Source: Pseudomonas gingeri (lineage in GTDB: Bacteria; Pseudomonadota; Gammaproteobacteria; Pseudomonadales; Pseudomonadaceae). From it: a stretch of 64,000 nucleotides of DNA. The position numbers and the translations under genes are program-made. The notes under the pieces are model-generated. The model ran no database searches and was not told where the DNA came from. It saw only the letters and a program-made list of their open reading frames with translations. This document shows positions 10,862 to 20,275 of this stretch, in pieces. The stretch covers positions 113,476 to 177,475 of the forward strand of contig NZ_JACAOS010000001.1 of NCBI RefSeq assembly GCF_013386165.1, given 5' to 3'. Position 1 is the stretch's first letter. Every line of letters begins with the position of its first letter.

Positions 10862-10893
10862 GTTCGCTGAGAAGCTCTATGCTGTTCCGCGCG

Positions 10894-10919
10894 CAGGCAG
10901 CACTTTGCAGTGCTGCCTG
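10894..10919 (+). terminator. Perfect hairpin between mreB and mreC
   Basis: CAGGCAGCACT and AGTGCTGCCTG form an 11-base-pair perfect stem around a TTGC loop, 32 bases after the mreB stop. It is not followed by a good U-tract (TTGCGTTTATC), so it may act as a leaky terminator or mRNA-stabilising stem that sets MreB above MreCD rather than a full stop. Confidence 0.6.
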
Positions 10920-11003
10920 TTGCGTTTATCTTCTGTCAATCTTCATCCAGGCCGGTGTGATGCCGTATGAATAAAATGACTCATTGCCTGGGAGGAGCGG
11001 CCT

Positions 11004-12083
11004 ATTAAACCGCTTTTTGCCAAAGGCCCCTCATTGGGCGTGCGCTTGCTGGTGCTGGTCGTGCTATCGGTCGCGCTGATGGTGGTCGATGCCCGTTTCA
11101 CGCTGCTCAAACCGGTGCGCAGCCAGATGTCGCTGGTGCTGATGGAGTCGTACTGGATCACCGACCTGCCGCAACGCTTGTGGCAAGGCGTGGCCAGTCA
11201 GTTCGGCAGTCGTACCGAACTGGTCGCCGAAAACGAAAAACTCCAGACCGAAAACCTGCTGCTGCAAGGACGCCTGCAAAAACTTGCGGCCTTGACCGAG
11301 CAGAACGTTCGCCTGCGCGAGTTGCTCAACTCCTCGGCGCTGGTCAACGAGAAGGTCGAAGTGGCCGAGCTGATCGGCATGGACCCCAATCCCTTCACCC
11401 ATCGCATCATCATCAACAAGGGTGAGCGTGACGGTGTGGTCCTCGGTCAACCGGTGCTCGATGCCCGTGGCCTGATGGGCCAGGTGGTCGAGTTGATGCC
11501 TTACACCTCGCGTGTGCTGCTGCTTACCGACACCACCCACAGCATTCCGGTGCAGGTCAACCGCAACGGTCTGCGGGCGATTGCCAGCGGTACCGGCAAT
11601 CCCGAGCGTCTGGAGTTGCGCCACGTCGCCGACACCGCCGACATCAAGGAAGGCGACCTGCTGGTCAGCTCCGGCCTGGGTCAGCGTTTCCCGGCGGGTT
11701 ACCCGGTGGCGACGGTCAAGGAAGTGATTCACGATTCCGGCCAGCCTTTCGCCATTGTCCGCGCCGTGCCGACCGCCGCGTTGAACCGCAGCCGTTACCT
11801 GTTGCTGGTGTTCAGTGACGGTCGCACCCCGGAAGAGCGTGCCAACGAAGCCGCCCAGGCCCAGGAAGCCGATCGCCAGGGTGGTGAAGGTGCGCCGGTG
11901 GTTCCGGCCACCGTGCCCAAAGTGGCGCCCGCGACGCCTGCCAAGCCGACCGCACCTGCTGCACCGGTCGCGGCACCGGCAACCCCGGCCAAGCCGGCGG
12001 CCCATGCCGTCAAGCCCCCTGCCAAACCCGCTGCCAGCAAACCGCCGGCAGCGACACGGGCAGCCCCCCGGACGGAGGAATAA
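11004..12083 (+). CDS. mreC: Rod shape-determining protein MreC, probable ATT start
   Basis: Bitopic inner-membrane scaffold of the elongasome; the periplasmic part binds wall-synthesis enzymes. Taking ATT at 11004 as start gives 359 residues: a short cytoplasmic N-terminus, one membrane helix (LLVLVVLSVALMVV), a coiled coil rich in Glu/Leu (about residues 75-115), the two beta-barrel domains, and a low-complexity Pro/Ala/Lys tail from about residue 290. ATT is preferred because GGAGGAG ends 6 bases before it, the frame has a stop at 10977-10979, and no ATG, GTG or TTG lies between. The only other option is TTG at 11034, with a weak ribosome site. mreD overlaps the stop by one base. Confidence 0.88.
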   Translation: MKPLFAKGPSLGVRLLVLVVLSVALMVVDARFTLLKPVRSQMSLVLMESYWITDLPQRLWQGVASQFGSRTELVAENEKLQTENLLLQGRLQKLAALTEQNVRLRELLNSSALVNEKVEVAELIGMDPNPFTHRIIINKGERDGVVLGQPVLDARGLMGQVVELMPYTSRVLLLTDTTHSIPVQVNRNGLRAIASGTGNPERLELRHVADTADIKEGDLLVSSGLGQRFPAGYPVATVKEVIHDSGQPFAIVRAVPTAALNRSRYLLLVFSDGRTPEERANEAAQAQEADRQGGEGAPVVPATVPKVAPATPAKPTAPAAPVAAPATPAKPAAHAVKPPAKPAASKPPAATRAAPRTEE

Positions 12084-12571
12084 TGGCTGGTACCTTTTCC
12101 CGCAATGGCTGGATCGTCTGGCTGACCTTCGCCATCGGCCTGTTGCTCAGCGTTTCACCATTGCCGCAGTTCATGGAGATCCTGCGTCCGCTGTGGCTGG
12201 CGCTGTTGCTGGCGTTCTGGGCGTTGTACCTGCCGCACAAGATCGGCATGGTTACCGCGTTCCTGCTGGGCCTGGCCGAAGATGTGCTCTACGGCACCCT
12301 GCTGGGACAGAACGCGCTGATCCTGACCCTGATCACGTTCCTCGTGCTGTCGCTGCAACAACGCCTGCGGATGTTCCCGATGTGGCAACAGAGCCTGGTG
12401 CTGCTGGTGATCTTCGGCCTGGCGCAGTTGGTGCAACTCTGGCTCAGCGCCTTGACCGGCAACCGTCAACCGACCCTGGCGCTGGTGCTGCCGGCCCTGG
12501 TCAGTGCGTTGCTCTGGCCTTGGGTCAGCTTCGGCCTGCGCGGGTTACGCCGCCGTTTCAAAATCAACTGA
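12083..12571 (+). CDS. mreD: Rod shape-determining membrane protein MreD
   Basis: Integral membrane partner of MreC in the elongasome, 162 residues with about five or six hydrophobic helices. The start overlaps the mreC stop as TAATG, indicating translational coupling, and GGAGG lies upstream inside mreC. The internal segment GLAEDVLYGTLLGQNALI (about residues 62-79) is the conserved part of the family. The C-terminus is basic (RGLRRRFKIN), consistent with a cytoplasmic end. Confidence 0.94.
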   Translation: MAGTFSRNGWIVWLTFAIGLLLSVSPLPQFMEILRPLWLALLLAFWALYLPHKIGMVTAFLLGLAEDVLYGTLLGQNALILTLITFLVLSLQQRLRMFPMWQQSLVLLVIFGLAQLVQLWLSALTGNRQPTLALVLPALVSALLWPWVSFGLRGLRRRFKIN

Positions 12572-12640
12572 CGGGAAGTCGCCTGCCATTTGCAGGTGGG
12601 CGACGATCCTGCTGCAGAGCCCTGACACGGAGATGTCTCG

Positions 12641-13246
12641 ATGACCTCGCTCTACCTGGCTTCCGGCTCACCGCGTCGACGTGAACTGCTGACACAGATC
12701 GGCGTGTCGTTCAGCGTCATCAGTGCCGAGATCGACGAAACCCCGTTGCCCGATGAAAGCCCGCCGGCTTATGTCGAGCGTCTGGCGCGTGGCAAGGCCG
12801 CTGCCGGTCGTGCTCGCCTCGGCGCCGGGCAGGCCGCGGCCGGTACCTGCGTGTTGGGGGCCGACACCGCGGTAGTCCTGGACGGGCGAATTCTCGGCAA
12901 GCCAGTGGATGAAGCCGATGCCTTGGCCATGTTGCAGGCCTTGTCCGACCGCGAACACGAAGTGCTGACCGCCATTGCCGTGCTCGACGGTGAGCGCTGC
13001 GAATCCCGAGTGGTGCGCAGTTTGGTGAAATTTCGTGCAATACAATCCCAGGAAGCCCACCTCTACTGGTCCAGCGGCGAGCCACGGGACAAGGCGGGCG
13101 CCTATGCTATTCAAGGCCTGGCGGCAGTCTTCGTGGTCAGCTTGAATGGCAGCTATTCCGCCGTTGTCGGCCTGCCCGTGTGCGAAACCGCAGAACTGCT
13201 CGGGCATTTCGGCATACCCTGTTGGCAAAACCTTGTCGTGCGCTGA
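12641..13246 (+). CDS. maf: Maf-family nucleotide pyrophosphatase (dTTP/UTP type)
   Basis: House-cleaning nucleoside-triphosphate pyrophosphatase of 201 residues that removes dTTP, UTP and modified pyrimidine nucleotides. The substrate loop [10 protein letters not shown] is at residues 8-17, and the catalytic segment [18 protein letters not shown] near residues 72-89 includes the conserved Asp. [15 protein letters not shown] near residues 151-165 is the other family signature. GGAGAT lies 8 bases before the ATG. The mreBCD-maf-rng order matches that of enterobacteria and pseudomonads. Confidence 0.93.
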   Translation: MTSLYLASGSPRRRELLTQIGVSFSVISAEIDETPLPDESPPAYVERLARGKAAAGRARLGAGQAAAGTCVLGADTAVVLDGRILGKPVDEADALAMLQALSDREHEVLTAIAVLDGERCESRVVRSLVKFRAIQSQEAHLYWSSGEPRDKAGAYAIQGLAAVFVVSLNGSYSAVVGLPVCETAELLGHFGIPCWQNLVVR

Positions 13247-13305
13247 TTGCCGCACACCCGCGATATGGCAATTTTATTGTGAAAACGCCTGAACGAGACC
13301 CAGCC

Positions 13306-14763
13306 ATGAGTGAAGAGATCCTGATCAACATCACGCCGATGGAATCGCGCGTGGCGGTGGTAGAGAACGGCGTGTTGCAAGAGGTTCATGTCGAGCGTAC
13401 GCAGAAACGCGGGATTGTCGGCAATATCTACAAGGGCAAGGTGGTGCGGGTGTTGCCGGGCATGCAGGCGGCCTTCGTCGATATCGGCCTGGACCGGGCG
13501 GCGTTTATCCACGCCTCGGAAATCTCCATGCGCGAAGGGCCGGCGGTGGAAAGCATCAGCGCCCTGGTGCACGAAGGGCAGAGCCTGGTGGTGCAAGTCA
13601 CCAAGGACCCCATCGGCACCAAGGGCGCACGCCTGACCACACAACTGTCGATCCCTTCCCGCTACCTGGTGTACATGCCGCGTACCGCCCACGTTGGCAT
13701 TTCCCTGAAGATCGAGGACGAAGCCGAGCGCGAGCGCCTCAAGCAGGTGGTCAGCGATTGCGTGGCCCGTGAAGGTATCACCGAGGCCGGCGGCTTTATC
13801 CTGCGCACTGCGGCCGAGGGCGCCGGTGCCGACGAGATCATGATGGACATCCGCTACCTGCGGCGTCTCTGGGACCAGATCGGCGCGCAGATCAAGACCA
13901 TCGGTGCCCCCAGCGTGATCTATGAGGACCTGGGCCTGGCCCTGCGTACCCTGCGCGACCTGGTCAGCCCGAAGATCGAGAAAATTCGCATCGACTCGCG
14001 GGAAACCTTCCAGAAGACCACACAGTTCGTTGCCGAATTGATGCCGGAAATCGCCGATCGCCTGGAGCATTACCCCGGCGAGCGGCCGATCTTCGACCTC
14101 TATGGCGTCGAGGACGAGATCCAGAAGGCCCTGGAACGCAAGGTGCCACTCAAGTCCGGCGGCTACCTGGTGGTCGACCCGGCCGAGGCCATGAGCACCA
14201 TCGATGTCAACACCGGGGCCTTCGTCGGTCATCGCAACCTCGAAGAAACCATCTTCAAGACCAACCTCGAAGCGGCCACCGCGATTGCCCGGCAACTGCG
14301 CCTGCGCAACCTCGGCGGGATCATCATCATCGACTTCATCGACATGGAAGACGAGGAGCACCAGCGCCAGGTCCTGCGGACCCTGGAAAAACAGCTGGAG
14401 CGCGATCACGCCAAGACCAACATCATCGGCATCACCGAATTGGGCCTGGTGCAGATGACCCGCAAGCGCACCCGCGAAAGCCTCGAACAGGTGCTGTGCG
14501 AGCCGTGCAGCAGTTGCCAGGGCCGCGGCAAGCTGAAGACCCCGGAAACGGTTTGCTACGAGATTTTTCGTGAAATCTTGCGTGAGGCCCGCGCCTACCA
14601 GGCCGAAGGTTATAGAGTGTTGGCCAACCAGAAGGTGGTCGACCGCTTGCTGGACGAAGAGTCCGGCAATGTCGCCGAGTTGGAAGGCTTTATTGGCCGC
14701 ACCATTCGTTTCCAGGTCGAGACCATGTATTCCCAGGAACAATATGACGTGGTGCTGCTCTGA
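13306..14763 (+). CDS. rng: Ribonuclease G
   Basis: Endoribonuclease of the RNase E/G family that matures the 5' end of 16S rRNA and cuts some mRNAs. The 485-residue product has an N-terminal S1 RNA-binding domain (about residues 38-120, VGNIYKGKVVRVLPGMQAA), a 5'-sensor/RNase H-like core, the metal site with VNTGAF (near 300), and the zinc-link cysteines in CEPCSSC near residue 400. It lacks the long C-terminal scaffold of RNase E, which separates it from that enzyme. The ATG at 13306 fits the MSEEILINITPME N-terminus. Confidence 0.95.
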   Translation: MSEEILINITPMESRVAVVENGVLQEVHVERTQKRGIVGNIYKGKVVRVLPGMQAAFVDIGLDRAAFIHASEISMREGPAVESISALVHEGQSLVVQVTKDPIGTKGARLTTQLSIPSRYLVYMPRTAHVGISLKIEDEAERERLKQVVSDCVAREGITEAGGFILRTAAEGAGADEIMMDIRYLRRLWDQIGAQIKTIGAPSVIYEDLGLALRTLRDLVSPKIEKIRIDSRETFQKTTQFVAELMPEIADRLEHYPGERPIFDLYGVEDEIQKALERKVPLKSGGYLVVDPAEAMSTIDVNTGAFVGHRNLEETIFKTNLEAATAIARQLRLRNLGGIIIIDFIDMEDEEHQRQVLRTLEKQLERDHAKTNIIGITELGLVQMTRKRTRESLEQVLCEPCSSCQGRGKLKTPETVCYEIFREILREARAYQAEGYRVLANQKVVDRLLDEESGNVAELEGFIGRTIRFQVETMYSQEQYDVVLL

Positions 14764-14838
14764 TTTCCTGTACTGAGAACCTGCAATCGCGGTCTTGCGT
14801 CGACCTGTGTATTGAACCTTGCCTGAGGGGGCACTGAC

Positions 14839-17800
14839 ATGGAGCGTCTGACACGCTTTGTTGCCGGCCTGACCCGTTGGAGCATGGGCCTCTGTGCGTT
14901 ATTGCTGGTGCTGCTGGCGTTGTATGTCAGCCTGGGTCGGCAACTGGTGCCGCTGGTGGCCGAGTATCGCGCCGATATTGAAAGCAAGGCCCAGGCCGCC
15001 GTGGGGCTGCCGCTGTCCATCGGCAGCCTCGAAGGGCGCTGGCACGGGCTGGCCCCGGTGTTGCTGGCCCATGATGTGAGGGTCGGCGAGGGCGCCTCGG
15101 CGCTGTTGCTCGACAAGGTCCAGGTGGTTCCCGACCTCTGGGCCAGCCTGCGGGCCCGCGAAGTGCGGATTGCCCATCTTGAGCTGGACGGCCTGCAACT
15201 GAGCCTGAAAGAAGACCAGGATGGCCACTGGGCCCTCCAGGGTTTGCCGGTCCAGGGTGACCAGCCGCTGGACCCCGGACAGTTGCTGACCCGCCTGCAG
15301 ATGGTCAAGCAGCTTTCGGTGCTCGACAGCCAGTTGACCTTGCAGCCTTTCGGCGAGTCACCGCTGACCCTGACTTACGTCGGTCTCAACCTGCAAAGCG
15401 GGGTTTCTCGCCAGCGCCTCGACCTGCGCCTGAATTTGCCTGACGGCCAGCCCCTGGCCCTGAACCTGCAAACCCGCCTGCACGCCAGCGACTGGCGCAA
15501 CGGCACGGCAAAAGCCTACCTGAGCTTGCCGCAGAGCGACTGGGCGCGCTGGTTGCCGGCCCGCCTGATCGGACAATGGAAAATCGCCACGCTCAAGGCC
15601 GGTGGTGAGTTCTGGCTGAACTGGGGCGAGGGCACCGTGCAGAGCGCCGTGGTCCGCCTCAATGCGCCACAGTTCCAGGGCGCTTATGCCCAGCGCCAGC
15701 CGGCAAGTATCGATAACCTGGCCCTCAACGCCTATATCCAGCACACCGGACAGGGTTTTGACGTACAACTCAACTCCCTGGCGATGAACCTGGGGAAGAC
15801 CCGCTGGGAAAGCCACGTGCAGTTGCAGCAACTGGCCGCCACCGACAAGGACCCGGAACGCTGGCACCTGCAGGCCGACCGCCTCGACCTGACCCCGATC
15901 ACCCCCTTGCTTGATGCCCTGGCGCCCTTGCCCGAGGGTCTGGCCACCGCCATCGACCACCTGAAAGTCACCGGCGTCCTGCGCAACGTGCTGCTGGATT
16001 ACCGGCCCCAGGTCAGCGGTGATCAAAAACTCAGTTTTGCCGCGAACCTGGAGCGAGTCGGTTTCGACGCCTACCATGACGCCCCGGCGGCGCGTAACGT
16101 CAGCGGCAGCATCAGCGGCGACCTCGGCCAGGGCGAGTTGCGTATGGACAGCAAGGATTTCTCCCTGCACCTGTACCCGATCTTCAACAACCCCTGGCAG
16201 TACCTGCAAGCCAATGCGCGCCTGACCTGGCGCCTGGACTCGGAAGGTTTCACCCTGATCGCGCCGTACATCAAGGTGCTCGGTGAAGAAGGCAAGATCG
16301 CCGCCGACTTCCTGATCCGCCTGCACTTTGCCCCGGGCACCGAAGACTACATGGACCTGCGGGTCGGCCTGGTGGATGGTGAGGGTCGCTTCACCTCCAA
16401 ATACCTGCCGGCGGTGTTGAGCCCGGCGCTGGATGAATGGCTGCGTAATTCGATCCTGCATGGCGCGGTGGACCAGGGGTTCTTCCAGTACCAGGGTTCG
16501 CTGAACCACGATGCCTCGGCCGCGGCGCGCAATATCAGCCTGTTCTTCAAGGTCCATGATGCCGAACTGGCGTTCCAGCCGGGCTGGCCCCATGTCAGCA
16601 AGGTCAAGGGCGATGTCTTTATCGAGGACAGCGGGGTGCGGATCAAGGCCAGCGAAGGCCAACTGCTCGACACCCAGGTCCACGACATCGTGGTCAATAT
16701 TCCCCATGTGCCCAGTGGGCAGCACAGCCATTTGCTGCTCGACGGCAACTTTGCCGGTGGCTTGGGTGACGGCCTGAAGATTCTCCAGGAAGCACCGATC
16801 GGCACGGGCGCGACGTTTGCCGGCTGGCAGGCCACGGGTGACCTGTCGGGCAAGGTGAGTCTCGATGTACCGCTGGTCAAGGCCGAGGAGCCGAAGATCC
16901 TGGTGGATTTCAAGACCGACAAGGCCACGCTCAAACTGCCTGATCCGGCCCTGGAACTGAGCCAGCTCAAAGGCAGTTTCCGCTTCGACAGCGCCAAGGG
17001 CCTGAGCGCCGATAACATCAGTGCCCAGGCATTCGATCGGCCCATCACCGCGCAGATTTTTGCCGACGGCAAGCCGGGCAGTCTCAATACCCGGGTCGTG
17101 GCCAAGGGGCAGGTGGCGATCAAGAAACTCAGCGATTGGCTGGGTGTCAACCAGCCGCTGCCGGTGTCCGGCGACCTGCCTTACCAGTTGCAACTGAACC
17201 TGGACGGTCCCGACAGCCAGTTGATGATCAACTCCAACCTCAAGGGCGTTGCCGTCGATTTGCCGGCGCCGTTCGGCATGCCGGCCAGCGAGGGCCGTGA
17301 CAGCGTGTTCCGCATGACCCTGCAAGGCGCCGAGCGGCGTTACTGGTTCGATTACGGCACCCTGGCCAACTTCACCTTTGCCGCCCCGAGCGGCAAGTTT
17401 GGCGAGGGCCGTGGCGAACTGTTCCTCGGCGAGGGTGATGCGCAACTGCCGACGACCCAGGGCCTGCGGATTCGCGGGGTCTTGTCGGAACTGGATCTGG
17501 AACCCTGGAAAGCCGTCGCCGACCGTTATGCCGGCCAGGACCCGGGCGGCAGCGCCAAGCAGCTGCTCAGCCGCGCGGATTTCAAGGTCGGCAAGCTCAG
17601 CGCTTTCGGTACCCAGTTCGATCAGGTGAGTTTGCTGATGGCCCGCAGCGCCAATGCCTGGGGCTTGCAGATCGACAGCCAGCAGGCCAAGGGCAGCGTG
17701 ACCTTGCCGGATGCCAAGGGCGTGCCGATTGGGGTCAAGCTGGCCTATGTTCGCTTGCCGGCGCCGGACCCGAGTGTGGTGGCGGATGAGAATGCGCCAG

Positions 17801-18654
17801 ACCCCTTGGCTTCGGTCGATCCTCGGCAGATTCCGGCAGTGGACGTGAGCATCGAGCAACTGTTCCAGGGCAACGACCTGGTGGGGGCCTGGTCGCTCAA
17901 GGCGCGTCCGACCCCCAAGGGGATCAAGCTTGATGACCTCAACCTTGGTCTCAAGGGCCTGCAACTGCGTGGCTCCGGCGGTTGGGAAGGGGTTCCCGGC
18001 AGCAGCGGCAGCTGGTTCAACGGGCGCCTGGAAGGCAAGAACCTGGCGGACGTGCTCAAGGCCTGGAGTTATGCCCCGACCGTGACCAGTGAGGAATTCA
18101 ACCTTGACGTCGATGGCCGTTGGCCAGGGTCGCCGGCGTGGGTCGGTCCCAAGCGTTTCTCGGGCAGTCTCGATGCGACCCTGAACAAGGGCCAGTTCGT
18201 CGAGGCCGACGGCGGTGCCCAGGCCCTGCGGGTATTCGGCCTGTTGAACTTCAACTCTATCGGCCGTCGCCTGCGCCTGGACTTTTCCGACCTGCTGGGC
18301 AAAGGCCTGAGCTACGACCGGGTCAAGGGCCTGCTGGTGGCCAGTGATGGCGTCTATGTGACGCGCAAGCCGATCACCCTGACCGGCCCGTCGAGCAACC
18401 TGGAGCTCAACGGCACCCTCGACATGGTCGCCGACCGGGTCGATGCCAAGTTGCTGGTGACCTTGCCGGTGACCAACAACCTGCCGATTGCCGCCTTGAT
18501 CGTCGGCGCGCCGGCCATCGGCGGCGCGCTGTTCCTGATCGACAAGCTGATCGGCGACCGTGTGGCCCGTTTCGCCAGCGTCAAATACAGCGTCACCGGC
18601 CCCTGGAAAGAACCGAAGATCACCTTCGACAAGCCGTTTGATAAATCGAAGTAA
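14839..18654 (+). CDS. yhdP: YhdP-family AsmA-like envelope protein
   Basis: A 1271-residue protein anchored by one N-terminal membrane helix (about residues 15-35) with almost all of its length in the periplasm. Repeated beta-rich segments of the AsmA/VPS13-like bridge type follow, including a DUF3971-like central region and a C-terminal AsmA domain ending IKYSVTGPWKEP-like. In E. coli, YhdP with TamB and YdbH moves phospholipid to the outer membrane. It follows rng by 75 bases with GAGGGGGC before the ATG. The function is inferred from the family. No frameshift was seen along the 3.8 kb. Confidence 0.92.
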   Translation: MERLTRFVAGLTRWSMGLCALLLVLLALYVSLGRQLVPLVAEYRADIESKAQAAVGLPLSIGSLEGRWHGLAPVLLAHDVRVGEGASALLLDKVQVVPDLWASLRAREVRIAHLELDGLQLSLKEDQDGHWALQGLPVQGDQPLDPGQLLTRLQMVKQLSVLDSQLTLQPFGESPLTLTYVGLNLQSGVSRQRLDLRLNLPDGQPLALNLQTRLHASDWRNGTAKAYLSLPQSDWARWLPARLIGQWKIATLKAGGEFWLNWGEGTVQSAVVRLNAPQFQGAYAQRQPASIDNLALNAYIQHTGQGFDVQLNSLAMNLGKTRWESHVQLQQLAATDKDPERWHLQADRLDLTPITPLLDALAPLPEGLATAIDHLKVTGVLRNVLLDYRPQVSGDQKLSFAANLERVGFDAYHDAPAARNVSGSISGDLGQGELRMDSKDFSLHLYPIFNNPWQYLQANARLTWRLDSEGFTLIAPYIKVLGEEGKIAADFLIRLHFAPGTEDYMDLRVGLVDGEGRFTSKYLPAVLSPALDEWLRNSILHGAVDQGFFQYQGSLNHDASAAARNISLFFKVHDAELAFQPGWPHVSKVKGDVFIEDSGVRIKASEGQLLDTQVHDIVVNIPHVPSGQHSHLLLDGNFAGGLGDGLKILQEAPIGTGATFAGWQATGDLSGKVSLDVPLVKAEEPKILVDFKTDKATLKLPDPALELSQLKGSFRFDSAKGLSADNISAQAFDRPITAQIFADGKPGSLNTRVVAKGQVAIKKLSDWLGVNQPLPVSGDLPYQLQLNLDGPDSQLMINSNLKGVAVDLPAPFGMPASEGRDSVFRMTLQGAERRYWFDYGTLANFTFAAPSGKFGEGRGELFLGEGDAQLPTTQGLRIRGVLSELDLEPWKAVADRYAGQDPGGSAKQLLSRADFKVGKLSAFGTQFDQVSLLMARSANAWGLQIDSQQAKGSVTLPDAKGVPIGVKLAYVRLPAPDPSVVADENAPDPLASVDPRQIPAVDVSIEQLFQGNDLVGAWSLKARPTPKGIKLDDLNLGLKGLQLRGSGGWEGVPGSSGSWFNGRLEGKNLADVLKAWSYAPTVTSEEFNLDVDGRWPGSPAWVGPKRFSGSLDATLNKGQFVEADGGAQALRVFGLLNFNSIGRRLRLDFSDLLGKGLSYDRVKGLLVASDGVYVTRKPITLTGPSSNLELNGTLDMVADRVDAKLLVTLPVTNNLPIAALIVGAPAIGGALFLIDKLIGDRVARFASVKYSVTGPWKEPKITFDKPFDKSK

Positions 18655-18687
18655 AGCTTGAAGCGGTGCGAGCCCGGTGTGACCGGC

Positions 18688-19245
18688 TCAATCCGCCTCA
18701 AGGGGGCCGAGCAACCAGGTGCCAGTCGAACGCGGGCGGTCATCGAAATAGTAGGCCTGGATGGCATCGAGTAGCTGCGTGCGTCCGATCAGTCCATCGC
18801 AGTTGGTGTCCAGGCGAGCAAAAGCTTCACGCGCGTCGGGCTCGGCAAGATTCATCAGGGCTCCGGTCCAGCGTACGTATTCGTCTCGGCTGATCTGACC
18901 ATCCTGGTCGGTATCGATGACCTCCATGAGCGCATCGAGATAGGGCCGGTAGCTTTGCTGGAACGTTTCGGGTGATTCCAGCAGCCCGGTGGCAAAAGCG
19001 CGCCGGTACTCGGCTTCGCTGATTCGGCCATCGCCATCGCTATCGGCCAGCTCCTCCAGATGAGTCCACAGGTTCAGGCTCAGCGTGCGTAGCCGCTTGA
19101 GTGCCAGGGATTGCTGGCTGTGGTTGAAGGCCGCAGCGAGTCGGGTGATGCCGAGATCGAAGTCTTCGCGTTGGATAAAACCATCGTTATCGAGGTCGTA
19201 GGTGCGAAAGCGGCGGGCAAGCTTTCGCTCAAGGAACGTTGACAT
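18688..19245 (-). CDS. Four-EF-hand calcium-binding protein (calerythrin-like)
   Basis: A 185-residue protein with four EF-hand loops: D17[11 protein letters not shown]28, D68[11 protein letters not shown]79, D111[11 protein letters not shown]122 and D146[11 protein letters not shown]157. Loops 2 and 3 are canonical; loop 1 has Asp and loop 4 has Gln in the last position, which weakens calcium binding. No signal peptide is present, so it should be a cytoplasmic calcium buffer or sensor like calerythrin of actinobacteria. It lies opposite to its neighbours, between yhdP and the nitrilase gene, which are usually closer together. Its partner and role are unknown. Confidence 0.85.
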   Translation of the reverse strand: MSTFLERKLARRFRTYDLDNDGFIQREDFDLGITRLAAAFNHSQQSLALKRLRTLSLNLWTHLEELADSDGDGRISEAEYRRAFATGLLESPETFQQSYRPYLDALMEVIDTDQDGQISRDEYVRWTGALMNLAEPDAREAFARLDTNCDGLIGRTQLLDAIQAYYFDDRPRSTGTWLLGPLEAD

Positions 19246-19410
19246 GGCAGTGCCTCCTGACAGTGGATAACGGCCGCGTCATCGCGCATTGCCGTTAACT
19301 ACCGGTGTCAGTGTAGTGCATGGACGTGATCGCTCCCCATGGACCGGCGCCAATGAACAATGTCTCTGAAGATGGGGTAGCATGGCGCCATGTCTTTGAA
19401 GGAGTGCGCC

Positions 19411-20256
19411 ATGACCTTTTCCGTCATTCAAATGGTCAGCCAGAGCGATGTCCTGGCCAACCTGGCCCAGGCGCGCGCGCTGCTGGAGCGTGCGGCCGAA
19501 GGCGGGGCGCGGCTGGCCGTGCTGCCGGAAAACTTCGCCGCCATGGGCCGTCGCGACATCGCTGAAATCGGCCGCGCCGAAGCCCTGGGTGAAGGACCTA
19601 TCCTGCCATGGTTGAAACAGGCCGCCCGCGACCTCAAGTTATGGATAGTGGCGGGCACCTTGCCGTTACCCCCCGTCGACCAACCGCGTGCCAAGGCCAA
19701 TGCCTGCTCGCTGCTGATCGATGAGCAGGGCGAGACAGTGGCGCGTTACGACAAGCTGCATTTGTTCGATGTGGATGTGGCGGACACTCGCGGGCGTTAT
19801 CGCGAATCCGATGACTATGCTTATGGCAGCCAGGTGGTGGTGGCCGATACCCCGGTCGGGCGCCTGGGTTTGAGTGTGTGTTACGACCTGCGCTTTCCCG
19901 AGCTCTACAGTGAATTGCGCAAGGCCGGTGCCGAATTGATTACCGCGCCCTCGGCCTTTACCGCCGTGACCGGCGCCGCGCATTGGGAGGTGCTGATTCG
20001 CGCCCGGGCCATCGAGACCCAGTGTTACCTGCTGGCGGCGGCCCAGGGCGGCGTGCATCCGGGGCCGCGAGAAACCTTCGGCCATGGGGCGATTGTCGAC
20101 CCGTGGGGGCGTATCGTCGCAGAACAGGATCAAGGCGAAGCGGTGTTGCTGGCCGAACGCGACAGTAATGAACAGGCGTCCATCCGGGCGCGGATGCCGG
20201 TGGCGAGCCATCGGCGCTTTTTCTCGCAGGGCGCGCAGCGGCCTGTATCGGAATGA
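19411..20256 (+). CDS. Nitrilase-superfamily carbon-nitrogen hydrolase (Nit2/YbeM-like)
   Basis: A 281-residue amidase with the complete Glu-Lys-Cys triad: Glu40 in LPENF, Lys115 in YDKLHLFD and Cys157 in [12 protein letters not shown]. These lines match the deaminated-glutathione amidase / omega-amidase branch, a metabolite-repair enzyme. Substrate is inferred, not proven. The ATG at 19411 is preceded by GAAGGAG at optimal spacing, which rules against the in-frame ATG at 19390. It lies 19 bases before tldD and between yhdP and tldD as in other pseudomonads. Confidence 0.88.
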   Translation: MTFSVIQMVSQSDVLANLAQARALLERAAEGGARLAVLPENFAAMGRRDIAEIGRAEALGEGPILPWLKQAARDLKLWIVAGTLPLPPVDQPRAKANACSLLIDEQGETVARYDKLHLFDVDVADTRGRYRESDDYAYGSQVVVADTPVGRLGLSVCYDLRFPELYSELRKAGAELITAPSAFTAVTGAAHWEVLIRARAIETQCYLLAAAQGGVHPGPRETFGHGAIVDPWGRIVAEQDQGEAVLLAERDSNEQASIRARMPVASHRRFFSQGAQRPVSE

Positions 20257-20275
20257 CGAATTAAGGCGCAAAACC

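Noticed and set aside
11790..12083. A repeat array at the end of mreC
   Set aside because: The Pro/Ala/Lys tail is low complexity but in frame and common in Pseudomonas MreC; it is not a separate repeat element.
15358..17964. An 868-codon open frame antisense to yhdP
   Set aside because: It lies wholly inside a well-supported gene, has the biased composition (Gln, His, Arg, Val) that high-GC codon bias creates on the opposite strand, and shows no motif.
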